Origin: Opitutaceae bacterium UBA2377
GTDB lineage: Bacteria; Verrucomicrobiota; Verrucomicrobiia; Opitutales; Opitutaceae
DNA: 64,000 bases
Reading direction: 5' to 3'
Assembly: GCA_002344205.1 (NCBI GenBank)
Contig: DDSZ01000005.1
Coordinates: 1 to 64,000 of the forward strand
Notes under the pieces: model-generated
Database searches by the model: none
Told to the model about the DNA's origin: nothing
What the model saw: only the letters and a program-made list of their open reading frames with translations
Translations under genes and position numbers: made by a program
Shown: positions 24,338 through 32,608 of the stretch, one piece after another
Layout: each line of letters starts with the position of its first letter
How positions within the stretch are numbered: position 1 is the first letter of the stretch

Positions 24338-25489
24338 ATGTCCGATGCCGCGCCGAGCCGATTTTTGTCCGACCGCCAGCGCCGCGTCGTCGGCTTCAGC
24401 CTGACCCTGCTGGCCCTGCTCGCTACGGCCGCCCTGATGGTCTTCGCTTTCGTCCTGCTCGGCCGGCTGACGTCATTTTTCTCCGGGGTGCTCTGGCCCA
24501 TCGCTGTCGCCGCAGTCGTCGCGCTGGTCCTGCGTCCGATCGTCGAGTTGCTGGAGCCGCGGATGGGCGGACGGCGGCTGGCCGCGGTCATCGTGCTCTA
24601 TGGCGTTTTCCTGGCCGCGGTCTGGGGTGCCATGCTCCTCCTCATCCCGCCGTTGATCGAGCAGTTGCTCAACCTCATCGCCTATCTGCCCACTTTCTGG
24701 CAAACTGCCACCGCCTACGTGCAGCGCAGCTATCCCGAATGGATCGCGCTCATTCAGCAACAAATGGCCCACCCGCTGATCAAGCAGACCACGGACAATC
24801 TGCTTGCGGAGCTCAACAACCTGCTAGCGCATGCCCTGCCTTCGCTGCGCTCGGCCGGCATCGGGCTGATGGGTGTCGGCACATTCTTTGCCCATCTGGC
24901 CATCGTGCCGGTCTATCTCTTTTTCTTTCTGCTTTCCCGCGGCGAACCTGCTCCGGCCATCGGCCGGCATTTGACCTTCCTTAGCCCCGGGGTGCGTGAC
25001 GACGTGATCTTCCTCCTGCGCGAATTTGTGGGCATCATCGTGGCGTTTTTCCGCGGTCAGCTCATCATCGCGCTGATCATGGGCGTGCTGCTGGCGGCGG
25101 GGTTCTCGCTGGTCGGGCTCAAGTTCGGCCTGTTTATCGGCCTCATGCTCGGCGTGCTCAACATCGTGCCCTACCTTGGCACGATCCTTGGCCTGTTGAT
25201 CACGCTGCCCCTCGCCTTTTTCCAGCCGGAGGGCGGCTGGCAGCTCATCGGCCTGGTGCTGGTCGTTTACATCGTGGTGCAGTTGATCGAGAGCTGGCTG
25301 CTCACGCCCAAGATCATGGGCGACCGCACCGGCCTCCACCCGGTCACCATCATCGTCTCGATCTTTTTCTGGGGCACGGCCTTCGGCGGCATCCTGGGAA
25401 TGCTCTTCGCCATCCCGCTCACGGCCTTTTTCGTGACGGTCTGGCGCCTGCTGCAGCACAAGTATTTCCAGGCGGAAGCCACCGCCTGA
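24338..25489 (+). CDS. AI-2E/PerM family permease
   Basis: 383 residues with about eight membrane helices in the PerM order: a paired N-terminal set (TLLALLATAALMVFAF; SGVLWPIAVAAVVALVLRP), one helix at VIVLYGVFLAAVWGAML, a soluble middle (YVQRSYPEWIALIQQQM) and a C-terminal block with GLFIGLMLGVLNIVPYLGTILG and a late LHPVTIIVSIFFWGTAFGGILGML. Members export autoinducer-2 or act as Na+/H+ antiporters; the substrate is open here. It follows the RND gene after 49 bases and is 7 bases ahead of the MBL exonuclease gene. Confidence 0.88.
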   Translation: MSDAAPSRFLSDRQRRVVGFSLTLLALLATAALMVFAFVLLGRLTSFFSGVLWPIAVAAVVALVLRPIVELLEPRMGGRRLAAVIVLYGVFLAAVWGAMLLLIPPLIEQLLNLIAYLPTFWQTATAYVQRSYPEWIALIQQQMAHPLIKQTTDNLLAELNNLLAHALPSLRSAGIGLMGVGTFFAHLAIVPVYLFFFLLSRGEPAPAIGRHLTFLSPGVRDDVIFLLREFVGIIVAFFRGQLIIALIMGVLLAAGFSLVGLKFGLFIGLMLGVLNIVPYLGTILGLLITLPLAFFQPEGGWQLIGLVLVVYIVVQLIESWLLTPKIMGDRTGLHPVTIIVSIFFWGTAFGGILGMLFAIPLTAFFVTVWRLLQHKYFQAEATA

Positions 25490-25496
25490 TCCGGCC

Positions 25497-26507
25497 ATGG
25501 CCTGGGATGTGCGCGCCGCCAACGGCATCTGGCTGCCCCAGGCCGGATGGTGGCTCGATGCCCGCACCGCCACGCCCCGGGCCATCGTTTCCCACGCGCA
25601 CTCCGACCATGTCGCCCGGCACAAGGAGCTGGTCTGCTCCCCGCCCACGGCGCGAATTTTGCGTGAACGGCTGCCCGGAAGACGGCTCGAGCATGTGTTG
25701 CCGTATGGCCGGATGGAGCCGCTGACCCTCGACACGGCGGTTTCGCTGCACCCCGCCGGGCACATTCTCGGCTCCAGCATGGTCCAGCTTCACCACGAGC
25801 GGGGCACACTGCTTTACACGGGAGATTTCAAGCTCAAGCCAAGCCTCGCGGCCGAAGCGTGTGCTCCGCCCCGGAGCGATGTGCTCATCATGGAAACCAC
25901 CTTCGGCCTGCCGAAGTATGTCTTTCCGCCCCGGGAAGAAACCATCGGCCGGATGATCACTTTCTGCCGGGAAACCGTCGCCGGAGGCGCCGTGCCGGTC
26001 CTTTACTGTTACAGCTTGGGCAAAAGTCAGGAAGTGCTGATGGCTTTGGCCCCCGCCGGCCTGCCCGTGATGCTGCACCCTGCGGCGGTCAGGCTAACCC
26101 GCGTCTATGAACAGCTCGGCTGGCGCTTTCCGCCTTACCGGGAATTCATGCCGGACTCCGCCGCGGGGCATATCGTCATCTGCCCGCCGCCCCACAACGG
26201 CGGCGGCCTGCTGCGGCATCTCCCGGCGCGCCGCACTGCCGTTGTCAGCGGCTGGGCGCTTGATTCCAGCGCCACCTATCGCAATCGCACCGATGCGGCC
26301 TTCCCCCTGTCGGACCATGCCGACTATCCCGAACTTCTTGAGCTCGTGGAGCTGGTGCAGCCGAAACTCGTTTACACTGTGCACGGTTTCGCCCGGGAAT
26401 TCGCCGCCACGCTGCGCGCCCGCGGTGTGGAAGCCTGGGCATTGGGCGGGGACAACCAGCTCGAGCTCTTCACCCCGCCCGGCAAAATCTCGCCCTCACC
26501 GCACTGA
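25497..26507 (+). CDS. MBL-fold exonuclease, ligase/helicase-associated type
   Basis: 336 residues. The zinc site is AIVSHAHSDHVARH, HPAGHILGSSMVQL, TLLYTGDFKLKP and, at the end, FPLSDHADYPELLEL with VYTVHGFAREF. METTFGLPKYVFPPREE and YCYSLGKSQEVLMAL are marks of the group annotated as ligase-associated DNA exonuclease or mRNA 3'-end processing factor. Such genes usually sit beside an ATP-dependent DNA ligase and an Lhr-type helicase; neither is present here. The likely role is DNA repair end-processing, but an RNA substrate cannot be excluded. Confidence 0.85.
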   Translation: MAWDVRAANGIWLPQAGWWLDARTATPRAIVSHAHSDHVARHKELVCSPPTARILRERLPGRRLEHVLPYGRMEPLTLDTAVSLHPAGHILGSSMVQLHHERGTLLYTGDFKLKPSLAAEACAPPRSDVLIMETTFGLPKYVFPPREETIGRMITFCRETVAGGAVPVLYCYSLGKSQEVLMALAPAGLPVMLHPAAVRLTRVYEQLGWRFPPYREFMPDSAAGHIVICPPPHNGGGLLRHLPARRTAVVSGWALDSSATYRNRTDAAFPLSDHADYPELLELVELVQPKLVYTVHGFAREFAATLRARGVEAWALGGDNQLELFTPPGKISPSPH

Positions 26508-26533
26508 TGCGCTACCCGCTTGTCCACTGATCC

Positions 26534-27304
26534 ATGACGCCGCGTCTTCTCCTCCTCCTTTTCACGGGCGCCGGCTCCCTGTTCGCCGGCTCACCTCCTC
26601 TGCTTGAGGGCGAAGCCTTCGTCTTCCGGGTGGCTTGGGGTATTTTTGGAAATGCGGGTGAAATCCGCATCGACGCCGGCCCCGCAGGAGACCACCGCCG
26701 CATCACGACGACCACGGCCACCCGCGGATTCCTGCGGGGGCTCTTCCCATTCGATGCCCGTAGTGAAGCCCTCTATGACGCTGCGGGGCTCCTGCAGGAG
26801 GTGAAGGAAGTCAGTGAATCCAAGAAGAAGACTTCACGTCACGCGCTCGCATTCGACTACACCAACAGCCGCGCCGATTTCACCGACGAGCTCAGGCCCG
26901 ACCGCAATGTCGCGCTCGACCTGCCACCCGGTCAGCCGCTCGACCTCATCACCAGCCTGATCAACACCCGCAGTTGGAACCTCAAGCCCGGGGAAAAGCA
27001 GGACGCGCTCGTTATCTTCGATGACGACGTTTACGAACTCACTATTCATGCGGAAGCCTATGAGGAGATTCGCACGCCCATGGGACGCTTCAAGACGCTG
27101 AAACTCGTGCCCAAGATGGAGAAAACCGAGCCCAAGGGCATGTTTAAGCGCGGCTCGACGGTCAGCGTCTGGATCTCCCAGGACGGCCAACGTCTGCCGG
27201 TGCGTTTTGAAGTCGAATTCAAATTTGGCTCCGGCATCGCCACGCTGATCGACTACCGTAAACCAGAAACTGCTGCCGGCAATCAGGCAAAACCCGGCTC
27301 ATAA
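26534..27304 (+). CDS. DUF3108 family periplasmic protein
   Basis: 256 residues. The signal peptide MTPRLLLLLFTGAGSLFAGS precedes a beta-rich domain starting LEGEAFVFRVAWGIFGNAGEIRI, the typical DUF3108 opening. Later come IFDDDVYELTIHAEAYEEIRTPMGRFKTLKL and VSVWISQDGQRLPVRFEVEFKFGS, the shared C-terminal core. The fold is related to outer-membrane-associated LolA/TTHA-like proteins; the function is unknown. It is 26 bases behind the MBL exonuclease gene and convergent with the glycosylase gene. Confidence 0.82.
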   Translation: MTPRLLLLLFTGAGSLFAGSPPLLEGEAFVFRVAWGIFGNAGEIRIDAGPAGDHRRITTTTATRGFLRGLFPFDARSEALYDAAGLLQEVKEVSESKKKTSRHALAFDYTNSRADFTDELRPDRNVALDLPPGQPLDLITSLINTRSWNLKPGEKQDALVIFDDDVYELTIHAEAYEEIRTPMGRFKTLKLVPKMEKTEPKGMFKRGSTVSVWISQDGQRLPVRFEVEFKFGSGIATLIDYRKPETAAGNQAKPGS

Positions 27305-27352
27305 CGCCCGCTACGGTCCACTCGCGCGCATCTCCACTGGGCGTGTGATTCG

Positions 27353-27913
27353 TCACCGTGGAGCCGGCTGCAAAGCTTGGGGGTCGAAGCAAAAACGCCA
27401 CGGTTTGGCCCTCCAAACCGGCCCGGCATAGTTCACCCCGATCCGCGGCGTTGCTTGGATCAAATGCGACGGCACATGCACTCCGCGATCTTCAATGTGC
27501 AATCCGCCGGCCGGACTTGCCGGCGTCCGATTGAGCCGGCGGTCGATTTTCCAAGCGCGGGTCAGCCGGCCCGGACCGGCAATACCCTCGACCCCGCGGA
27601 TCAGGACGGCCGCCGGCCACTCCTCCGGCCCCACCACCAGGTTGAGCATCTCGTGCATGCCATAGCACAGATAGACATACCAATGCCCGCCGGCCCCATA
27701 CATGACCTCCGTCCTGGGTGTCCTGCCCTTTGCCGCATGACAGGCCAGATCGCTTTCTCCGTCATACGCCTCGACCTCCGTGATCATGCCGGCCGCGGTG
27801 AGACCCACGCTCCGCCGCACGAGGTATTTGCCCAACAGCCGGCGGGCATGCCGCACGGTGCCGCGGCTGCGCCAATGCTCCGGCGGGATGATTTCAGGGA
27901 TGACTTCCGACAT
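27353..27913 (-). CDS. 3-methyladenine DNA glycosylase, MPG/AAG family
   Basis: 186 residues of the AAG fold. The catalytic Glu is in GMITEVEAYDGESDLACHAAKG. TEVMYGAGGHWYVYLCYGMHEMLNLV is the characteristic DNA-intercalating/active-site stretch, and AAVLIRGVEGI and GPGRLTRAWKID complete the pocket. It removes alkylated and deaminated purines. I used the ATG at 27913; an upstream frame begins MAGTGFEPK, a familiar mis-start. The gene is divergent from the MFS gene, and their annotated starts overlap by 14 bases, so one start may be further in. Confidence 0.93.
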   Translation of the reverse strand: MSEVIPEIIPPEHWRSRGTVRHARRLLGKYLVRRSVGLTAAGMITEVEAYDGESDLACHAAKGRTPRTEVMYGAGGHWYVYLCYGMHEMLNLVVGPEEWPAAVLIRGVEGIAGPGRLTRAWKIDRRLNRTPASPAGGLHIEDRGVHVPSHLIQATPRIGVNYAGPVWRAKPWRFCFDPQALQPAPR

Positions 27914-29348
27914 CCCGCCTGTTTTAGGTTCAAATCCTGTGCCTGCCAATACCGCCCATCATGCACCCGGGCCTTCGCTCCGCCGCAATCTCCGCCTCTG
28001 CACCTGGGACGGCATCACCGCCGTGCCCCTCACCGTGCTCAGCCAGCCGGGCAATGCGGTCGTGGCCGCACTCCTCACCGGCACCTTTGCGCTGTCCACC
28101 CGCACCTACGGGCTGATCACCTCGCTGCCCTTTTGGTTCAACTTTCTCCAGGTCGTGCTCACCCCGCTGCTGGCCCAGCGGCTATCGGCCCGGGCCATGT
28201 GCATCGCCAGCGCCTGGATGCACGTGCTCGGGTGGCTGGCCTTCGTGGCCGTGCTGCCCTACGTGCCCACCGGTGACGACCCGGTGACGCGCACGACGTT
28301 TATCGTGATCTTTTCCGTCATCGCCCTCTCCACCGCCATCAACGGCGTGGCGTGGAACAGTTGGATGCAGGGCGCCGTGCCCCTGCGCATCCGCGGCAAA
28401 TACTTCGGCGTCCGCAACCGCCTGCTCTATATCTCACTGTTGGGTTTTCTTTTCGCCGCTTCGGGCGTGCTCGCCTGGTTTGATGGCTCGCTGCTCGCGT
28501 TCCATGTGCTGCTGGCCGTTGGCGTGACCATGCGCGTGATCTCCGTGCTGGCCCAGCACCGCATGCATCTCACCTCCGGCCGCAAGCCCGCCACCAAGGA
28601 AACGCCGTGGCCCGAGCAGTTGAAGCGCGTCTGGCAGGACCGGACCTTCATGCGCTTCATCGCCTTCGCCGCCCTGATGGGGTTCGGCGTCAATCTTTTC
28701 GCGCCGTTTTACCCGGTCTTCATGTTCGAGGAACTGCACCTGAGCGCGGCGCAGACCAATTTTATGCTGCTCACCGGCATCCTCGCCGCGGCGATCGCCT
28801 TCCCTGCGTGGGGACACATGATCGACCGTTTCGGCAACATCCCGGTCATGATCGTAGCCTTGTTTCTGTGGCAGGTCTTCAACTTTATCTGGTGCTTCAT
28901 CACGCCGCAAAACATCTGGCTGCTCTATGTGCCGCTGGCCGCGGGCGGCATGTTTTCCGCCGGCTATGGCGTCGGCGTCTTCGGGCTGTTGCTCAAGCTC
29001 ACGCCGCCCGAGGCGCGCACCATGGGTGTGGCGCTGTTCGTTTCCCTCTCTTCGCTCGCGGCCGCGCTCGGCCCCATCACCGGCAGCAACCTGCTCAGTT
29101 GGGCGATCGGCATGGGCTGGCCCTCCATCTCGGTCTATCATGCCGCCTTTGTCGTGATGCCGGTTTTCACCATCACCACCTGCCTGCTCCTCGAGAAAAT
29201 CAACGAGGGCCGCAGCTCCAAGGTCACGGATGTCGTCGGTGCGATGCGCAACGTCCGCACCCTCGCCTCCCTGTTCGGTCTCACGTTCCTCGTGAACCAG
29301 GTGTTTTACCGCACGCCGGAATCGGCCAAAACGCCGCGCAAAAACTAA
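27900..29348 (+). CDS. MFS transporter
   Basis: About 482 residues with 12 predicted membrane helices in two halves. Marks of the superfamily are VPLRIRGKYFGVRNRLLYI after TM4 and AFPAWGHMIDRFGNIPVMI in the second half. The middle loop (RKPATKETPWPEQLKRVWQ) is basic. The substrate is not predictable. The start is unclear: ATG at 27900 overlaps the divergent glycosylase start, while a GTG at 27939 would avoid it and still keep all helices. Neither has a good ribosome site. It is followed 33 bases later by the PfkB kinase gene. Confidence 0.85.
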   Translation: MTSDIPPVLGSNPVPANTAHHAPGPSLRRNLRLCTWDGITAVPLTVLSQPGNAVVAALLTGTFALSTRTYGLITSLPFWFNFLQVVLTPLLAQRLSARAMCIASAWMHVLGWLAFVAVLPYVPTGDDPVTRTTFIVIFSVIALSTAINGVAWNSWMQGAVPLRIRGKYFGVRNRLLYISLLGFLFAASGVLAWFDGSLLAFHVLLAVGVTMRVISVLAQHRMHLTSGRKPATKETPWPEQLKRVWQDRTFMRFIAFAALMGFGVNLFAPFYPVFMFEELHLSAAQTNFMLLTGILAAAIAFPAWGHMIDRFGNIPVMIVALFLWQVFNFIWCFITPQNIWLLYVPLAAGGMFSAGYGVGVFGLLLKLTPPEARTMGVALFVSLSSLAAALGPITGSNLLSWAIGMGWPSISVYHAAFVVMPVFTITTCLLLEKINEGRSSKVTDVVGAMRNVRTLASLFGLTFLVNQVFYRTPESAKTPRKN

Positions 29349-29381
29349 GTCGTCCGCCCTCACCTTCCGCGCCGAAGTCCC

Positions 29382-30281
29382 ATGCACGCCTCCCCGCATA
29401 TTTACACGCTGACCGGCAATCTGCTGGCGGAGCGCACGCTCGATTACGCCGGCTGGGCGGTGGGGCGCACCCAGCGGGCCCGGCGGGAGTCGTTTCACAC
29501 CCGCGGCAAGGGCGTCAATGTTTCCAACATGCTCTGCCGGCTTGGCGCCCCGACCACCTCGCTGATTTTTGCCGGCGGACCTTCGGGCGCGGAATGCAAG
29601 AACTGGCTTACGACCCGCGGCATCCCTTACGAGGCCTTTGCCACCTCCGCGGCCACGCGCACCGGCACCGTCATCTGGAGCGACACCATGGCCGAGACGA
29701 CGTTTCTCGGGCCCGATGTGCCGCCCGATGATCAGGCCATTCAGGCCTGCGCCGCTTATCTCGACACCCGGCCGGATGGCCAGGTTCTCGCGTTGTGCGG
29801 CAGTTTCCCCGGTTGGGACCGCGCCGGCTTTGAACCCCTGCGCCAAGCTTTGGTCCGCTGGCTGCGGCGCGGCCGCATCGCGGTGGATGCCTACGGCCCC
29901 CCGCTGGCATGGCTCGCCCGTCAACCCGTGGATTTCATTAAAATCAATGGCACGGAATTCGCCGCCCATCTGCCCGGCGATTCGCTGCCGGAGCGGCTTC
30001 GCACCGTCAGGGCTGGCGGCCCGGTCCCGTGTTGGATTGTTACCCAAGGCGCCGACGCGGTTTGGTTGATCGACGAGGCCGGCGAGCCGGTGCAATTCGC
30101 GCCGCCGCGCTTGGCCGAAGTTTCCCCCACCGGCTCCGGTGACGTGCTGTTTGCCTGCATCCTGCACGCCCGCTACGGAATCGGCCGTTCCATGCCGGAT
30201 GCCGTCCGCTACGCCATCCCCTTTGCCGCCGCCAACGCCGCCCATCCCGGGGTCGCTGACTTCGAATTGCCGGCACCTTGA
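29382..30281 (+). CDS. PfkB family sugar kinase (1-phosphofructokinase-like)
   Basis: 299 residues. The first PfkB signature is HTRGKGVNVSNMLCRLGAP, in the form found in fructose-1-phosphate and tagatose-6-phosphate kinases. DFIKINGTEFAAHL is the ATP-side segment, and the catalytic base is in EVSPTGSGDVLFACILHARYG, where GSGD replaces the common GAGD. No PTS or other sugar genes are near, so the substrate stays open. It follows the MFS gene closely, and the two might handle one compound. Confidence 0.85.
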   Translation: MHASPHIYTLTGNLLAERTLDYAGWAVGRTQRARRESFHTRGKGVNVSNMLCRLGAPTTSLIFAGGPSGAECKNWLTTRGIPYEAFATSAATRTGTVIWSDTMAETTFLGPDVPPDDQAIQACAAYLDTRPDGQVLALCGSFPGWDRAGFEPLRQALVRWLRRGRIAVDAYGPPLAWLARQPVDFIKINGTEFAAHLPGDSLPERLRTVRAGGPVPCWIVTQGADAVWLIDEAGEPVQFAPPRLAEVSPTGSGDVLFACILHARYGIGRSMPDAVRYAIPFAAANAAHPGVADFELPAP

Positions 30282-30333
30282 GCCGGCAATGATGAACTTC
30301 TCCCGCGAAACGCGGTCCGGATAAGTTCCCGTC

Positions 30334-31038
30334 ATGAAAAAAACGACCGTCTCCATTTTGGCCGCCTTCCTCCTGCTTGGTGCGCTGGTGTTGGGTTACC
30401 GCGGCTACCGCAATTACAAGGCTGAAGCCGGGCGTGAAATTGCCCGGCTGCAGGAGTTGTCCGCCAACGAGGCGCTGGCCGCGGAGGAAAAGCGTCTCGC
30501 CGCCGGACTGGAAGCGCAGCGGTTGGCCGCGGCGCAGGCGGAGCGCGAGGCTGCGGAACTGGCGCGCCGTCTGGAAATGCTGCAACGCGAGCAATTGGCG
30601 GCCGAGGCCGCGCGGCTTGAGGCCGAGCAAACCGCCGCCCGGCTCGCCGCGGAGCAAGCGCGGCTGCAACGTGAAAAGGAAGCCGCCCAAGCCGAGGCCC
30701 GGCGCCTCGCCGCGTTGCGCGAGGAAGAATCGGCCGCCGCTCTCGCCGCCCGCGAGGCCGCGCTGAGCCGCCTGCGGGCTTTGGAAGACGAAGCCCGCCA
30801 ACGGGAAACCGCCGACCGTGAGGCAGCCCGGCTCGCCGCGCTGCGCCAGCAGGAGGCGCTGGAAGCCGTCGCCGCCCACCAACGCTCGACTCCGGCGCGG
30901 CGCATCATTTATCCCGCAGATTACAAATCCCGGGATCACCACAATTTCCGCGCCCTCATGGCCTGGGATGCCTACCTGAAGGCCGGGGAGAATCTTCCTG
31001 CGGTTGAAGAAGAAACATCCGAGCCGGAGCCAAAATAA
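30334..31038 (+). CDS. Membrane-anchored coiled-coil protein
   Basis: 234 residues. A short basic start and one hydrophobic helix ([16 protein letters not shown]) anchor it. Residues 35-185 form a long Ala/Glu/Arg-rich coiled coil with heptad spacing ([19 protein letters not shown]). The final part ([16 protein letters not shown] and [12 protein letters not shown]) is more ordered and may bind something. I do not recognise a family. The composition resembles TolA-like spacers, but no TolA C-terminal domain is seen. It is separated from rplU by a hairpin. Confidence 0.7.
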   Translation: MKKTTVSILAAFLLLGALVLGYRGYRNYKAEAGREIARLQELSANEALAAEEKRLAAGLEAQRLAAAQAEREAAELARRLEMLQREQLAAEAARLEAEQTAARLAAEQARLQREKEAAQAEARRLAALREEESAAALAAREAALSRLRALEDEARQRETADREAARLAALRQQEALEAVAAHQRSTPARRIIYPADYKSRDHHNFRALMAWDAYLKAGENLPAVEEETSEPEPK

Positions 31039-31056
31039 ATTCTTGCTTTCACCCTC

Positions 31057-31083
31057 ATAAAACCGCTTCCTCTGCGGTTTTAT
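31057..31083 (+). promoter_or_regulatory. Hairpin abutting the rplU start codon
   Basis: A 10-bp stem (31057-31066 with 31074-31083) and a 7-base loop end three bases before the rplU ATG. It can be the terminator of the coiled-coil gene, but it also occupies the place where a Shine-Dalgarno sequence for rplU should be; none is visible. A translational control element for rplU is therefore possible. Confidence 0.6.
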
Positions 31084-31085
31084 TT

Positions 31086-31400
31086 ATGAAAGCCACTATC
31101 AAAACCCAAGGCCAGCAGTTCACTGTGTCCGAGGGCGACATCCTCACCGTCAACCGCTATCCGAACACGGAAGCCGGTGCGATTGTTGAGATTACAAACG
31201 TGCTCGCCGCCGGCGAAGGCGCTGATTTCAAGGTCGGCACCCCCACGCTCTCCGGTGCTTCCGTCTCCGCCAAGGTGCTTGAAAACAAGCGCGGCGAGAA
31301 GGTCATCGTCTTCAAGAAAAAGAAACGCAAGGGCATGGAGCGCAAGCGCGGCCATCGCCAGGAACTTTCGGTCATCAAGATCGAGTCCATCAAAGCCTAA
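31086..31400 (+). CDS. rplU: 50S ribosomal protein L21
   Basis: 104 residues, the normal length. The start [19 protein letters not shown] and the end [18 protein letters not shown]...VIKIESI match L21, which binds 23S rRNA domain V next to L20. The KRGHRQ motif is the conserved RNA-binding tip. The ATG at 31086 is supported by the family N terminus even though no ribosome site is visible and a hairpin lies directly upstream. It is followed by rpmA, as in most bacteria. Confidence 0.97.
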   Translation: MKATIKTQGQQFTVSEGDILTVNRYPNTEAGAIVEITNVLAAGEGADFKVGTPTLSGASVSAKVLENKRGEKVIVFKKKKRKGMERKRGHRQELSVIKIESIKA

Positions 31401-31414
31401 GGAGAACATCAGTC

Positions 31415-31654
31415 ATGGCGCATAAAACAGGTCAGAGCACTTCCACCAACGGTCGTTCCAGCCGCTCGAAGCGTCTGGGCATCAAAAATTTTGGCGGCCA
31501 GTCCGTGCTCGCCGGCAGCATCATCGTTCGCCAGCGCGGCAGCAAGCTGCACGCCGGCAAGAACGTCGGCACCGGCCGCGATTGGACCCTCTTCGCCCTC
31601 AAGGACGGCGTGGTCAAGTTCGACAAGGCTCACCGCAAGGTTGAGATTGTCTGA
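31415..31654 (+). CDS. rpmA: 50S ribosomal protein L27
   Basis: 79 residues. The N terminus [16 protein letters not shown] differs in detail from the usual AxKKxGGSxxNGRDS but is at the same place and reaches toward the peptidyl transferase centre. [33 protein letters not shown] is diagnostic of L27. There is no N-terminal extension for Prp cleavage, unlike Firmicutes. The ribosome site AAGGAG (31399-31404) overlaps the rplU stop, so the two are probably coupled. An intrinsic terminator follows 20 bases after the stop. Confidence 0.97.
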   Translation: MAHKTGQSTSTNGRSSRSKRLGIKNFGGQSVLAGSIIVRQRGSKLHAGKNVGTGRDWTLFALKDGVVKFDKAHRKVEIV

Positions 31655-31674
31655 TTAACTTTCGAAACCATTCC

Positions 31675-31704
31675 AAGGCGCACCCGCAAGGTGCGCCTTT
31701 TTTG
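31675..31704 (+). terminator. Intrinsic terminator of rplU-rpmA
   Basis: A 10-bp perfect stem (31675-31684 with 31690-31699), a 5-base loop and a run of T on the 3' side. It lies 20 bases past the rpmA stop. Confidence 0.93.
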
Positions 31705-31743
31705 TTGGATTGCCCACCGCGGCGCACCCGGCAGGCTTGGCTC

Positions 31744-32085
31744 GTGCCCGACCGCCTCACCGAACTTCGCCGTCAGCGCGCCCTCGTCCGCGATCATCTG
31801 GATTGGCTTGATCAGGAGATCGCCGCCGCCGAGACCACCGCCGTCCAAGGCATCGCGCCGGCAGCTGCACCACCACCGCCTCGTCCGGCCTTGGTGGCGC
31901 AAGATCCCGTGGCGGCGCCTGCAACCGATGCTTATTCGCCCGACCCCGCCGCCACACAGCAGGAAGTGAAACGCGGATGCCTGCTCTGGCTGATCGCAGG
32001 TTTCGTGCTCTTGGCCGCGATATTGGCCGCGATCTATTTCTTCGCTTACGGCGACCGCCCGCTGCTGTTCATGGAGCAGGGCTGA
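31744..32085 (+). CDS. Small protein with C-terminal membrane anchor
   Basis: 113 residues from a GTG start. The N-terminal helix (VPDRLTELRRQRALVRDHLD) could form a coiled coil. A Pro/Ala linker (about 40-75) leads to one membrane helix (CLLWLIAGFVLLAAILAAIYFFAY) close to the C terminus. No family is recognised. It is the first of three genes ending with the MamK-like actin, so an anchoring role for that filament is conceivable. An upstream in-frame ATG at 31702 overlaps the terminator of rpmA and is less likely. Confidence 0.6.
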   Translation: MPDRLTELRRQRALVRDHLDWLDQEIAAAETTAVQGIAPAAAPPPPRPALVAQDPVAAPATDAYSPDPAATQQEVKRGCLLWLIAGFVLLAAILAAIYFFAYGDRPLLFMEQG

Positions 32086-32140
32086 TTTTTCGCAGATTTC
32101 CGCGAACCACCGGTTCCGCGCGCGGTCTAGCGCCGCGCCC

Positions 32141-32608
32141 TTGAACCCTGTTTTCACGCCTACCGCCCCGCCCGCCTCCCCTTGGGATGAGGTGGCCGCG
32201 CATTATCGCCAAGCGTGCCTGCAACGCATCCGTGGTGATGCGTCCGTGCATTCGCCGGCTGCCTCCGCCTTGGCCGCGGCCTTGGACCGCGCCGCAACGC
32301 TCACCCCGGACCCGGCGGATTTTGCCCGGCACCGCGATGAGCTTTTCGCCGCCGAGGACGCCCGGGTGCAACAGGCAGCGCTCACCGCAGAACTCGTCGC
32401 CATTTTTCTGGCCCGCAGCCCTTCCGTCATTCGCGACCCGGCGGGCGGACCGCTTCCCGTCAAGCCGCCGCCGCGGCCCCGCGCGGTTCTGCCGCCAACC
32501 GAGGACGACGCCATCGCCGGTCTGATCGACGGCATGCTTGCGCAGCACAGCCGCCCGGCGGGCGCTGATTCTTTCTCCGTCAAACCATCAACCCATATAG
32601 CATCATGA
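32141..32608 (+). CDS. Small protein coupled to the MamK-like actin gene
   Basis: 155 residues from a TTG start. It is predicted soluble and mostly helical: WDEVAAHYRQACLQRIRGD, then RHRDELFAAEDARVQQAALT, and a Pro-rich stretch (KPPPRPRAVLPP) before a final short helix (DDAIAGLIDGML). No domain is recognised. Its stop codon overlaps the ATG of the actin gene (ATGA), so the two are made together. This layout is typical for filament proteins and their partners, but partner function is only inferred. Confidence 0.65.
   Translation: MNPVFTPTAPPASPWDEVAAHYRQACLQRIRGDASVHSPAASALAAALDRAATLTPDPADFARHRDELFAAEDARVQQAALTAELVAIFLARSPSVIRDPAGGPLPVKPPPRPRAVLPPTEDDAIAGLIDGMLAQHSRPAGADSFSVKPSTHIAS

Noticed and set aside
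27924..27948. tRNA-like T arm (GGTTCAAATCC) at the start of the MFS gene, possible tRNA remnant or attachment site
   Set aside because: The D and anticodon arms are missing, the T stem has only four pairs, no CCA follows and no integrated element is visible; a chance match is likely.
30040..30942. Open frames antisense to the coiled-coil gene
   Set aside because: Their length comes from the repetitive GC-rich sequence of the coiled coil; the plus-strand protein has a membrane anchor and heptad pattern.
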